A stretch of DNA of 21,786 bases from Chloroflexota bacterium. Lineage in GTDB: Bacteria; Chloroflexota; Anaerolineae; JAADDB01. Location of the stretch: positions 1-21,786 of the forward strand of contig JAADDB010000287.1 of the NCBI GenBank assembly GCA_013154135.1. The letters are read 5' to 3'. The translations under genes and the position numbers were made by a program. This document shows positions 11,769-19,673 of this stretch, piece after piece. The first letter of the stretch is position 1. Every line of letters starts with the position of its first letter. The notes below the pieces were generated by a model, which was not told the DNA's origin, did not search any database, and was given only the letters and a program-made list of their open reading frames with translations.

Positions 11769-14573
11769 TTACTCGTTGCTTTCCCCCACGTCCAGGATGA
11801 CCCCGTTATCCTGGACGGGCACATCCGCGTGGGTCACCGGAACCCGGATGCCGGTAGACGGGTCGTAAAGGCCCACACGCAGGGTGGCGCGCTCCGGCAC
11901 TTGGTCGGGCGCCACCGGCAAGGGATGCTCATCCACAATGTACTCGCCCGGCACCCACACATCCGTGGGCAGGGTGTCCCCCGCGGGGAGACTGTCGTGC
12001 TGCGCGATGAGCTGACCGTCCGGCCCTACCAGGTGGACAAACACCTTGTAGGAAGCGTCCACCGTCCCGGTCGCCCGCCACAGCAGCGTCACCCGGAGCT
12101 GCCCATCCCGCGCCAGCCGGTATCCCACCAACTGCGCGAACCCGTCGAACTGGGCCTCCACCCGTCGGAACCCCTCGGGCTCCGACCAGAGATGGGGCCG
12201 ATCGTGCACCCGGACCCATCCCACCACCCACCGGAGCGTGGGAACCCAGCGAACCTGTCGATCCCCCACCCACACGCGGGGTTCCACCAGGTACACATGG
12301 TCTCCCACCCCTCGCGGCGCGCGCAGGATGTGCACCGTCCGCACCACCGTCCCCGGCTCCCACCCTTGCGTCACCTCCTGGGGGGCCAGGAGCTCCGGTG
12401 GGGTGAGAAGCCCCCGGCCCGTTCGGCCCCAGAATCGCACCTGGAGCCGGAGGGGGGCCGTGACGCGTTCCCGCACTTCCCACACCAACTCCAACCGCAC
12501 CGGATCTCCCGGCCGCACCGGAAGTCGGGACAAACTCCACGCGCGCAGGGTCAACGGCCCGGCCCGTGGAGGCACAAGCGCCGCGACCTCGTCTCCCAGG
12601 CGGGCGCGGACAAAGGTGCGGGTAGGGCTTACCTGCACCGTCCCCAGGGAGACCGCGTTCGGCTTGGGCAGCGGCTCGGTTCGGCCGTCGGGGAGGATGC
12701 GGAAGAAGTGGAGGGTGGCCTGGTACGTGCCGGGAAGAGTGCCCTCCGGCAGGCGGAGGGGGAGCAGGGCCAAGCCCTCTTCCCCCGCGGGCACCTGGTC
12801 CAGGGGATACCAGGAGGGGAGGAGGGACGACGTCTGTTCCACCGGCCGTCCGCCCCACGTGGGGTGCAGCGTCAGCCCCACGAATGTGTCCCGGGGGATG
12901 GGGTGTTCGGCCCGCCAGCAGAAGAGGAGTCCCGTCGGTTCCAGCGGGTCAAGGGTCGCGGGCAGGGTAGGCCGCGCGAGGGTCAGGTGGGAAAGGGTGG
13001 TCCAGGGCGTCTGGGATAGCCGGTCAAAGCAGGAGAAGTCTTGGTCCCGGGGGAGGACGCGGACCAGCTGTCCCCACGGTATCAGCTTGTACTGCCGGGG
13101 GAGTTCGGGAGCCCACCCGTGGGTAGGTGCGGCCATGTAGAGGGCGTGTCCCGTCTCCAACCAGGGGGTGATGATCGCGTCCATGTCCGGGGGGAAGAGC
13201 CCCCATAGGTCCGGCCGACGGCCTTCGGCCTGTTGCATGTACCACAAGGGGGTCAGGTCGCTCCAGTGGCCCAGGAGTGCCGCGCCCTCCTCCACCGGCT
13301 CCCGGAGGGTCAAAAGCCACCCGTCGTGGATGTCCATGCGCCGGCTCAGGTCCCGGTGGGGGTAGCGGAGGAGCATGAGCGCGATGAAGAGGATCACGGT
13401 CGCCCCGCGCAGGGCCCAGCGCACGCTCGTCCCCCATTTCCCCGGACCCGCGCGGGGGATCCAGTCCACCGCGAAGCCCGCGGTCAGGCACGCGACCCAG
13501 AACGCGGGGAGGAGGTATGCGTCGTTCTTCCCCTGCTGGATGTAGGCCACCATGAGGAGGAGGAAGAGGACAAAGCCGGCCAACCCCCCGGTCAACACCC
13601 GGTCCCGGCGCCAGAGTCGTATGCCTCCGACCAGGCTGAGGAGGCCCAAGGGCCAGGGCACATCGGTGAACCAGTAGGGCCACACAGTGGGCATCCGGGC
13701 GATCGCGTCCTTCCATCCGCCCAGGAGCAAGCCGGTCGCGTAGCCGCCCAGGCCGGTGATGTAGGCCATGACCATGTCCCAGCGCAACGGGGGCTCGTAC
13801 CACACGTGGACAAGGCCCTTGTACACCGCGGTGGAGCGTCCGATGCCGGGGAGGAGGGGCCAGGACGCGTACACGGCCCAGCGCCAGGGCACGTACGCGT
13901 AGAGGAGGAGGGGCAATCCGCCGGCCAGGATCATTTTCGCCCACAGTCGGGGGGAGCGACGCAGGTGGGGAACCCGGACGAGGAGGTAGGCGAACCAGAA
14001 GGGGATCCACAGCGCGTCGCTGGGGTGGACGTCCAGGCCCAGGCCCAGGAGTCCGGCCGAGAGGATCAGCCGGCGGTGGATGTCCTTTTCCGTGGGAGCG
14101 TGGGTCGCTTCCCAGGCCAGCCAGAGCGCGGCCGCGAGGAGCGCGGTGTTCAGGGTGTACCGTTCCGCGAGGAGGCTGTAGCCCCAGAAGGTGGGGGAGA
14201 GCGCGAGGAATCCTCCGGCCCACCAGCCCACGTCCCGTCGTCCGCTCAGCCGTGTGGCAAAGGCCGCTGTGATGGCCACTGCGAGTCCTCCGGCCAGCGC
14301 GGAGAGGAGGTTCATGCGCCAGGCCAGATTTCCCCACGGCAGGTGGGACCAAAGCCATCCCAACAGCATGTAGAGGGGGAATCCATTGGGGTGGGGAAGG
14401 CCCAGGACCGCGGGGAGGTATTGGAACTCCGCGAAGTCGGAGACGAAGACGTGGGGGCCCAGGGTGCGCAGGTAGAGGAGGAACGCGAGGACTCCGCTCC
14501 CCAGGGCGGGATGGCTCAGGACGCGGACCAGGGAGGCGAGGGTGCCCTTTTTCAGCGTTCGGGGAAGAGCCAT
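11769..14573 (-). CDS. Large membrane glycosyltransferase-like protein (DUF2723/TMEM260 type)
   Basis: A 934-aa integral membrane protein. The N-terminal half has about ten to twelve hydrophobic segments and the motif SDFAEFQYLPAVLGLPHPNGFPLY (from about residue 45). Its Asp46/Glu49 pair and HPNGFPLY match the luminal-loop motif of DUF2723 proteins, a GT-C fold family related to protein O-mannosyltransferases. The C-terminal half (about 480-934) is soluble with beta-rich repeats and is probably extracytoplasmic. It may transfer a lipid-linked sugar to protein or a surface polymer (inference). ATG 14573 follows GGGAGGACC; the gene overlaps the 3' end of the SH3-lipoprotein gene by 22 nt, so they are coupled. 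Its last residues SNE and the TAA stop consist of the AACGAGTAA repeat unit. Confidence 0.75.
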   Translation of the reverse strand: MALPRTLKKGTLASLVRVLSHPALGSGVLAFLLYLRTLGPHVFVSDFAEFQYLPAVLGLPHPNGFPLYMLLGWLWSHLPWGNLAWRMNLLSALAGGLAVAITAAFATRLSGRRDVGWWAGGFLALSPTFWGYSLLAERYTLNTALLAAALWLAWEATHAPTEKDIHRRLILSAGLLGLGLDVHPSDALWIPFWFAYLLVRVPHLRRSPRLWAKMILAGGLPLLLYAYVPWRWAVYASWPLLPGIGRSTAVYKGLVHVWYEPPLRWDMVMAYITGLGGYATGLLLGGWKDAIARMPTVWPYWFTDVPWPLGLLSLVGGIRLWRRDRVLTGGLAGFVLFLLLMVAYIQQGKNDAYLLPAFWVACLTAGFAVDWIPRAGPGKWGTSVRWALRGATVILFIALMLLRYPHRDLSRRMDIHDGWLLTLREPVEEGAALLGHWSDLTPLWYMQQAEGRRPDLWGLFPPDMDAIITPWLETGHALYMAAPTHGWAPELPRQYKLIPWGQLVRVLPRDQDFSCFDRLSQTPWTTLSHLTLARPTLPATLDPLEPTGLLFCWRAEHPIPRDTFVGLTLHPTWGGRPVEQTSSLLPSWYPLDQVPAGEEGLALLPLRLPEGTLPGTYQATLHFFRILPDGRTEPLPKPNAVSLGTVQVSPTRTFVRARLGDEVAALVPPRAGPLTLRAWSLSRLPVRPGDPVRLELVWEVRERVTAPLRLQVRFWGRTGRGLLTPPELLAPQEVTQGWEPGTVVRTVHILRAPRGVGDHVYLVEPRVWVGDRQVRWVPTLRWVVGWVRVHDRPHLWSEPEGFRRVEAQFDGFAQLVGYRLARDGQLRVTLLWRATGTVDASYKVFVHLVGPDGQLIAQHDSLPAGDTLPTDVWVPGEYIVDEHPLPVAPDQVPERATLRVGLYDPSTGIRVPVTHADVPVQDNGVILDVGESNE

Positions 14574-15286
14574 CGGTCCTCCCGATCCCCTTGGGCCATC
14601 CAACCGGCCACGCCTTTTTTGTCCTGCACCCGCCACCAGATGAACCCCTCTCGCACCACCGGTCCGTCGAGCACGGTCAGACGGGTGCCGGGCGGGTAGC
14701 GACCCAGGATGCGCGCGTGCTTGCCGGGGGCTTCCCGCAGGGCCAGCCAGTTGGCGCCTCGGGTGTTGACGACGACGGTGCTTCCCACGGTGATGCGGCT
14801 TCCTGTGGGTGTGGGTGTGGCTTTGGGCAAGGGGACCAGCCAGCGGTCTTTCCCGTTGCCTTCTGCGATCCAGCCCACCAGGCCGTAACGGTCATCCACC
14901 TTCCACCAGCGATAGCCGTCCTTTTCCACAGGCCCTTCCCACACGTTGAGGATGGCTCCGCCCGCGATTTGTCCGACCCGTTTGGCCCGCGCGCTGGGGG
15001 CCGCGCGCACGTTGATGACACGGCCCGGGATGACCCAGCCCATGCTGTTGGGCTGGAGTCGCGGGGGCGGGGTGGGCGTGGGTGTGGGGGGCAAAGGGGT
15101 TGGGGTGAAGGTGGGTGTGGGCGGAGGTGGGATGGGCGTGGCGGTGAAGGTGGGGGTGATGGTGGGGGTCGGAGTGGAGGTGGGTGTGGGCGTGGGCCGA
15201 GGCGCGAAGGACCCGCACGCGAGCCCGGGCAGGGCCGCGAGCACGATCAGCAGGCCGATCCAGAGCGCCCCTCGGGTGCGGTTCAT
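14552..15286 (-). CDS. Lipoprotein with Thr-Pro linker and two SH3-like domains
   Basis: A 244-aa exported protein. The N-terminal signal (NRTRGALWIGLLIVLAALPG) ends at Cys24, preceded by GLA, a slightly atypical lipobox. Residues 30-76 are an extended Pro/Thr linker of repeated PT steps. Two bacterial SH3-like domains follow (about 83-153 and 165-242), each with the NVRAAPS/ALREAPG motif, a WW pair and a closing GW(I/M)A strand plus RWL. Such domains usually bind cell-wall or surface ligands. ATG 15286 overlaps the DUF72 stop as ATGA, with GGGAG upstream. Its 3' end overlaps the next gene. It probably anchors something at the cell surface beside the membrane glycosyltransferase-like protein (inference). 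Confidence 0.85.
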   Translation of the reverse strand: MNRTRGALWIGLLIVLAALPGLACGSFAPRPTPTPTSTPTPTITPTFTATPIPPPPTPTFTPTPLPPTPTPTPPPRLQPNSMGWVIPGRVINVRAAPSARAKRVGQIAGGAILNVWEGPVEKDGYRWWKVDDRYGLVGWIAEGNGKDRWLVPLPKATPTPTGSRITVGSTVVVNTRGANWLALREAPGKHARILGRYPPGTRLTVLDGPVVREGFIWWRVQDKKGVAGWMAQGDREDRWLFPER

Positions 15287-16071
15287 GAGCCCACTCCCAG
15301 CAACTGTTGCAGCATGTGGGCCGTTTTCACGGCCTTCCCCTGGTAGTGGTTGTTGGCGAACAGGTACACTGCCCGGGTTTGTTCTTGCATCTGCCGGATT
15401 TTGGGCACCCACTCGCGCAGTTCTTCCTCGCTGTAGTCGTAATCGTACCGCTCCCACGGTTCCTCGTGATCCCACCATTTCTCGTAGTTCCGGCCGTGGA
15501 ACCGCACGTACCCGATGTCCGCGGTGACCACGGCAATCGGGGGGATGAGGTTGCGGAAGCGGGGCTGGTCCACCGCGCAGAAGCCCATGTTAAGCCGGCG
15601 CAGGAGTTCGAACACGGCCTCGTCCACCCATTCCCGGTTCCGGAATTCTACCACCAGAGGGATGTCGGGCCAGTGAACCCGGAACGTCTCCAGGTAGGCC
15701 CGGTTTTCCGGCGTGTTGTGGAAGCTGTAGGGGAACTGGATGAGCACGCATCCGAACTTGTCCTCCATCTCCAGGGGATGGAGCGCGCGGCGGAATGTGT
15801 GCCAATCCTCCTCTGTGGCGTTGCGGTCGTGGGTGAAGATGCGCGTGGCTTTGAGGGTGAAGTGGAAGCCCGCGGGCACTTTTTGGGCCAGTTGGTCCAG
15901 CGTCCGGGGGGTGGGCATGCGGTAGAAGGAGAAGTTGAGCTCACACGCGTTGAGTCCCAGCTCCTCCGCGTAATACCGGAGCCATTCGGACTTGGGCAAG
16001 TCGGGCGGGTATACGGGCCCGACCCAGTCCTCGTAACTGAATCCGGATGTGCCGATGTAGAGTTTGCTCAT
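15283..16071 (-). CDS. DUF72 family protein (YecE-like)
   Basis: A 262-aa cytoplasmic protein with the DUF72 TIM-barrel pattern. Visible are the N-terminal LYIGTSGFSYEDWVGPVYP, then FHFTLKATRIFTHD (about 75-90), QFPYSF (about 118-123), PLVVEFRNREW (about 144-154), YVRFHGRN (about 195-202) and the C-terminal VYLFANNHYQGKAVKTA. The family is widespread and resembles xylose-isomerase-fold enzymes, but its reaction is not established. ATG 16071 follows GGGAGGCGACC; the longer frame to 16098 lacks such a site. It lies 109 nt after serA, and its stop overlaps the start of the SH3-lipoprotein gene. Confidence 0.92.
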   Translation of the reverse strand: MSKLYIGTSGFSYEDWVGPVYPPDLPKSEWLRYYAEELGLNACELNFSFYRMPTPRTLDQLAQKVPAGFHFTLKATRIFTHDRNATEEDWHTFRRALHPLEMEDKFGCVLIQFPYSFHNTPENRAYLETFRVHWPDIPLVVEFRNREWVDEAVFELLRRLNMGFCAVDQPRFRNLIPPIAVVTADIGYVRFHGRNYEKWWDHEEPWERYDYDYSEEELREWVPKIRQMQEQTRAVYLFANNHYQGKAVKTAHMLQQLLGVGS

Positions 16072-16095
16072 GGTCGCCTCCCGGCTAATGCGTGG

Positions 16096-16174
16096 CAACG
16101 GACAATGGACGGCTGGGATCGGGCTATGACGTCATGCGCCGTGCCCGGAGTCTACCATCGTCCACGGTCCGCTG
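16096..16174. repeat. Inverted pair of CRRYGGA heptamer triplets
   Basis: On the plus strand CAACGGA, CAATGGA and CGGCTGG run head to tail (16096-16116). On the minus strand CAGCGGA, CCGTGGA and CGATGGT run head to tail (complement of 16154-16174). The two triplets face each other across 37 nt. It nearly fills the 109-nt spacer between serA and the DUF72 gene and resembles the element at 3722-3756. Confidence 0.55.
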
Positions 16175-16180
16175 GCCTGC

Positions 16181-17824
16181 TCACAGTTCCACCTTGCGCA
16201 CCCAGTAAGTCAGGGGCGCGCGGCGGAGCTCCTCCAGCACATCGTCGGGCAAGGGGTCATCCAGGCCCAGGACCATGATGGCTTCGCCCCGGGGTGCGCG
16301 GCGTCCCACGTGCATGAACGCGATGTTGATGTCCCGGCTGCCCAGCAATGTGCCGATCTTGCCGATGATGCCCGGTTGGTCGTGATGTCGGGTGAGGAGG
16401 AGGTGCCCACGGGCCGGGAATTCCACCCACAGGTCGTTGACCCCTACGATGGTGGGTTCCCCGTAGACGATCGCGCCCCGGACCAGCCAGACGGTCTCCT
16501 CCCCCTGGTCCGCGTGGTATCCCCTCAGGGTGAGCATGGTGTGGAAGCGTTGGCCCTGTTCCCGACGGCGTTCCACGAATTCGATGCCCCGACGCCGGGC
16601 CACTTGTACCGCGTTGACCAGGTTGACCCGCTCATCCACAATCCCTTCCAGCAGTCCTTTGAGCACCGCGGCCCGCAGGTACGTGATGTCGTGCTGGATG
16701 AGGTCGCCGTGGACGGTGAGTTCCACCCGGGAGAGCCGGGCCCCTCCCATCTGGCGCAGGAAGCGGCCCAGGCGTTCGGCCAGGTCGATCCACGGGGTGA
16801 GGAAGGCCAGGCTTTGGGGCGGCACAATGGGCGCGTTGACCGCGTAGGGCACCGGGCGTCCTTGCAGCGCGGCAATGACCTGCTCGGCCGCGTCCCGGGC
16901 CACCCGCGCTTGCGCCTCCACGGTGGACCCGCCGATGTGGGGGGTGAGGATGACTTTGGGATGGTGGCGCAGGGGATGGTCCGGCGGCAAGGGTTCGACC
17001 GAGAAGACGTCCAACGCCGCGCCCGCCAGGTGGCCCTCATCCAGCGCGCGGAGCAGGGCTTCCTCGTCGATGACGCCCCCACGGGAGGTGTTGATCAGGT
17101 ACGCACCCGGCTTCATCTGGGCCAGGCGTTCGTGGTCGATGAAGCGCTGGGTCTCCGGGGTCAGGGGCAGGTGGAGGGAGACGATGTCGGCCTGGGCCAA
17201 CAATTCCTCCAGGGGGAGCAGGGTGACCCCGAGTTTGCGCGCGTACTCGGTGGAGACGTAGGGGTCGTGGGCGACCACGTGCATCTCCAGGCCCCGGGCC
17301 CGCCGTGCAACCTCGGACGCGACCCGTCCGAGCCCGATGAGCCCCAGGGTTTTCTCCCGGACTTCCATGCCCATGTAGGCTTTGCGGTTCCACGTGCCTT
17401 CCCGCATGGCCACATATGCCTGGGGCAGGCGCCGGGCCATGGCCATGAGCAGGGCGATGGTGTGTTCGGCCGCGGCGACGATGTTGCCCGTGGGCGCGTT
17501 GACCACTAACACGCCGAAGTCCGTAGCTGCCTGGATGTCGATGTTGTCCACGCCCACGCCGGCCCGGGCCACCACCTTTAGCCGGTGCGCCGCGGCCAAC
17601 ACCTCTCGGGTCACGCGGGTGCCGCTGCGCACAATGAGCGCGTCGTACTCGCGGATAATTTGGGCCAACTCCGCGTCGGAGAGCCCTGTGCGCACCTCCA
17701 CCTGACCGTGCTGGCGCAGGATGGCCAGCCCCTCCTCGGCCAGCGGATCGGCCACGAGGATGCGGTAGGTGGCCGGCTTTTCCTTTGATGTGTTGAGCGC
17801 CTGGGTGGATGTTCGCGTCTTCAT
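16181..17824 (-). CDS. serA: D-3-phosphoglycerate dehydrogenase
   Basis: Oxidises 3-phosphoglycerate to 3-phosphohydroxypyruvate with NAD, the first step of serine synthesis. This is the long form, 547 aa. The substrate domain is at about 20-120. The nucleotide-binding loop reads GLGRVAS (164-170) with NAD-selecting Asp187. The catalytic set is Arg248 (NTSRGG), Glu277 (DVFSVEP) and His296 (TPHIGGS). An intervening regulatory domain (about 330-465) is followed by a C-terminal ACT domain (about 475-547), usually the serine-feedback site. The third Gly of the usual GxGxxG is Ala169. ATG 17824 gives an 18-residue polar extension and has no good ribosome binding site; coupling from argS, whose stop is 22 nt upstream, is likely. 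Confidence 0.95.
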   Translation of the reverse strand: MKTRTSTQALNTSKEKPATYRILVADPLAEEGLAILRQHGQVEVRTGLSDAELAQIIREYDALIVRSGTRVTREVLAAAHRLKVVARAGVGVDNIDIQAATDFGVLVVNAPTGNIVAAAEHTIALLMAMARRLPQAYVAMREGTWNRKAYMGMEVREKTLGLIGLGRVASEVARRARGLEMHVVAHDPYVSTEYARKLGVTLLPLEELLAQADIVSLHLPLTPETQRFIDHERLAQMKPGAYLINTSRGGVIDEEALLRALDEGHLAGAALDVFSVEPLPPDHPLRHHPKVILTPHIGGSTVEAQARVARDAAEQVIAALQGRPVPYAVNAPIVPPQSLAFLTPWIDLAERLGRFLRQMGGARLSRVELTVHGDLIQHDITYLRAAVLKGLLEGIVDERVNLVNAVQVARRRGIEFVERRREQGQRFHTMLTLRGYHADQGEETVWLVRGAIVYGEPTIVGVNDLWVEFPARGHLLLTRHHDQPGIIGKIGTLLGSRDINIAFMHVGRRAPRGEAIMVLGLDDPLPDDVLEELRRAPLTYWVRKVEL

Positions 17825-17846
17825 GGCGTGTCTCGGCGAACCTGTG

Positions 17847-19511
17847 TTACATCACCTCCGGGGCCGTCATGCCCAGGATATCTTCCAGCAAGTGGGCGAA
17901 AATGAGCTTCACCGCGGCGACCAGGCGCAGTCGGGCCTGGGTCAATTCCGGCGCTTCCGGATCTATCACCCGACAGTCCCGGTAAAACGCGTGGAAGTGG
18001 GTGGCCAACTCCTGTGCGTAATACGTCAGATGATGAGGTTCCAACCGCTCCGCCACGGTGATGAGCAGGTCCGGCAGGTCCAGCACCTTTTTGAGCAGGG
18101 CTTGCTCCGAGGGATGGGTGAGCAAGCTCAAGTCCCCCTCTTCCCCGACCGTCCATCCCTCTGCTCGGGCTTTGCGCAGGATGCCCGCAATGCGGGTGTG
18201 CGCGTACTGGACGTAGTACACAGGATTTTCCTGGCTCTGCTCCACGGCCAAGGCCAGGTCAAAGTCGATCTTCGCGGTGTTGCTGCGGGTGAGGAGCATG
18301 AAGCGGATGGGGTCGGGCCCCACCTCGTCCAGCACTTCCCGCAGGGTGATGATATCCCCGGCCCGCTTGGAGAGTTTCACTTCCTCGCCGTGGCGTTTCA
18401 GCGTGACCAGGTTGTACAACAGGATGGTCAACCGGTCCGGGTCCACCCCCAGGGCTTTCATCACCGCCTTCATGCGGGGAACATGCCCCTGGTGGTCCAC
18501 GGCCCACACGTCAATGACCCAGTCAAAGCCCCGGATGACGAATTTGTTGTAATGGTAAGCGATGTCCGAGGCAAAGTACCCCGGCTCTCCACTGGACCGC
18601 ACCAGCACTTCGTCCTTGGGCCCGCCGACTTGCGTGGCCGCGAACCAGAGGGCTCCCTCCTTTTCGTAGATGAGCCCTTTTTCCCGCAGGAGGGCCAATA
18701 CCCGTTCAAATGTGCCGTCCTCGTACAGGCTTCGTTCGGAGAACCAGTTGTCAAAGCGCACGCCTAGGGCAGCCAGGTCCTGCTTCAGCTCCTCCAACAC
18801 CATGTTCAGGCCCAGGTCTGTGAGCTTTTGGACGGCCTCTTCCCGGGGCAGGGCGAGGAACGTGTCCCCGTGTTCTTCCACGATCCGCCGCGCGTATTCC
18901 ACCATGTATTGGCCCATGTACCCATCTTCGGGCATGGGCTCATCCCGGCCCAGGAGTTGGGCATAGCGCGCGTACAGGCTCTCCCCGAACTTGCGCATTT
19001 GGGTGCCCGCGTCGTTCACGTAATACTCCCGCTGGACCTGGTATCCCACGATGTCCAGGACTCGGGCCATGGTGTCGCCCAGGACCGCGTTGCGCGCGCC
19101 GCCGAAGTGGAGGGGCCCTGTGGGGTTCGCGCTGACGAATTCCACCTGCACCCGTCGGCCCTCCCCCACCTGACTGCGCGTCCAATCGCGGCCGGCCTTT
19201 TCAATGGCCGCGATCTGCGAGGCCACCCATTGGGGCTTCAGCCGGAAGTTGAGAAACCCGGGGGCCGTCACCTCCGCGGTCGCCATGTCCGACGGAGGCA
19301 GGTGTTCCCGGATGGCTTCGGCAATGCGCATGGGGGCCATGCGAGCCATCCGGGCCAATTGCAAGGGCAAACTGGTACTGTAATCCCCGAACTCCGGCTT
19401 GGTGGGCGTCACCTCCACCGAGGGCAAAGGAAAAGAGGGCAACGCCCCTTGTTCCTGCGCTTCCCTCAGCGCGCGTTCGACGAGTTTGGCCAATTCCTGT
19501 CGTACGGTCAT
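17847..19511 (-). CDS. argS: Arginyl-tRNA synthetase
   Basis: Charges tRNA-Arg in the cytoplasm. It is 554 aa, normal for bacterial ArgRS. The N-terminal Add-1 domain is at about 1-95. The class I catalytic core begins VEFVSANPTGPLHFGGARNA, and the HIGH-equivalent motif is HFGG (135-138), with Gly instead of the last His. VKLSKRAGD (378-386) corresponds to the KMSKS region. The DALR anticodon-binding domain (about 430-554) includes QENPVYYVQYAHTRI and ends with the typical LLEDILGM. ATG 19511 follows TGAGGA at 8-9 nt. It heads the minus-strand block argS-serA-DUF72-SH3-glycosyltransferase, with a promoter candidate about 110 nt upstream. Confidence 0.96.
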   Translation of the reverse strand: MTVRQELAKLVERALREAQEQGALPSFPLPSVEVTPTKPEFGDYSTSLPLQLARMARMAPMRIAEAIREHLPPSDMATAEVTAPGFLNFRLKPQWVASQIAAIEKAGRDWTRSQVGEGRRVQVEFVSANPTGPLHFGGARNAVLGDTMARVLDIVGYQVQREYYVNDAGTQMRKFGESLYARYAQLLGRDEPMPEDGYMGQYMVEYARRIVEEHGDTFLALPREEAVQKLTDLGLNMVLEELKQDLAALGVRFDNWFSERSLYEDGTFERVLALLREKGLIYEKEGALWFAATQVGGPKDEVLVRSSGEPGYFASDIAYHYNKFVIRGFDWVIDVWAVDHQGHVPRMKAVMKALGVDPDRLTILLYNLVTLKRHGEEVKLSKRAGDIITLREVLDEVGPDPIRFMLLTRSNTAKIDFDLALAVEQSQENPVYYVQYAHTRIAGILRKARAEGWTVGEEGDLSLLTHPSEQALLKKVLDLPDLLITVAERLEPHHLTYYAQELATHFHAFYRDCRVIDPEAPELTQARLRLVAAVKLIFAHLLEDILGMTAPEVM

Positions 19512-19627
19512 AATGGATTCCTCAGGTGTTGGTCTGATGGGTAAGCGTCGGTAATGCCTTGGCCGCAGCGTTCATCCTCGTTTCATCGGTCATCGTTGCT
19601 CATCACTCCCTCTTTCCCACGCGCGTC

Positions 19628-19656
19628 ATTGTAGTGGAGGGTAGAGGGGAAGGCAA
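19628..19656 (-). promoter_or_regulatory. Sigma70-type promoter candidate for argS
   Basis: On the minus strand TTGCCT (complement of 19651-19656, 4/6 to consensus) and TACAAT (complement of 19628-19633, 5/6) are separated by exactly 17 nt. Transcription would start near 19621, leaving a leader of about 110 nt. The leader contains loose CATCG-type heptamers but no T-box sequence that I can see. Confidence 0.6.
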
Positions 19657-19673
19657 ATACCCAAAGGTCAGAA

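Noticed and set aside
11567..11824. N-terminal extension of the Lrp/AsnC gene up to 11824
   Set aside because: The frame crosses a near-consensus promoter, and the extra residues are not part of any known AsnC architecture.
11556..13019. 487-codon plus-strand frame crossing the regulator promoter and the glycosyltransferase 3' end
   Set aside because: Pro/Arg/His-rich translation with no family signal; it runs through the promoter spacer and opposite a coherent coding frame.
13233..14699. 488-codon plus-strand frame opposite the glycosyltransferase-like gene
   Set aside because: Highly charged Glu/Gly/Gln shadow sequence; the minus strand has clear membrane segments and the DUF2723-type motif.
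19512..19627. T-box riboswitch in the argS leader
   Set aside because: The leader is only about 110 nt, and I see no TGGNACC antiterminator box or terminator stem.
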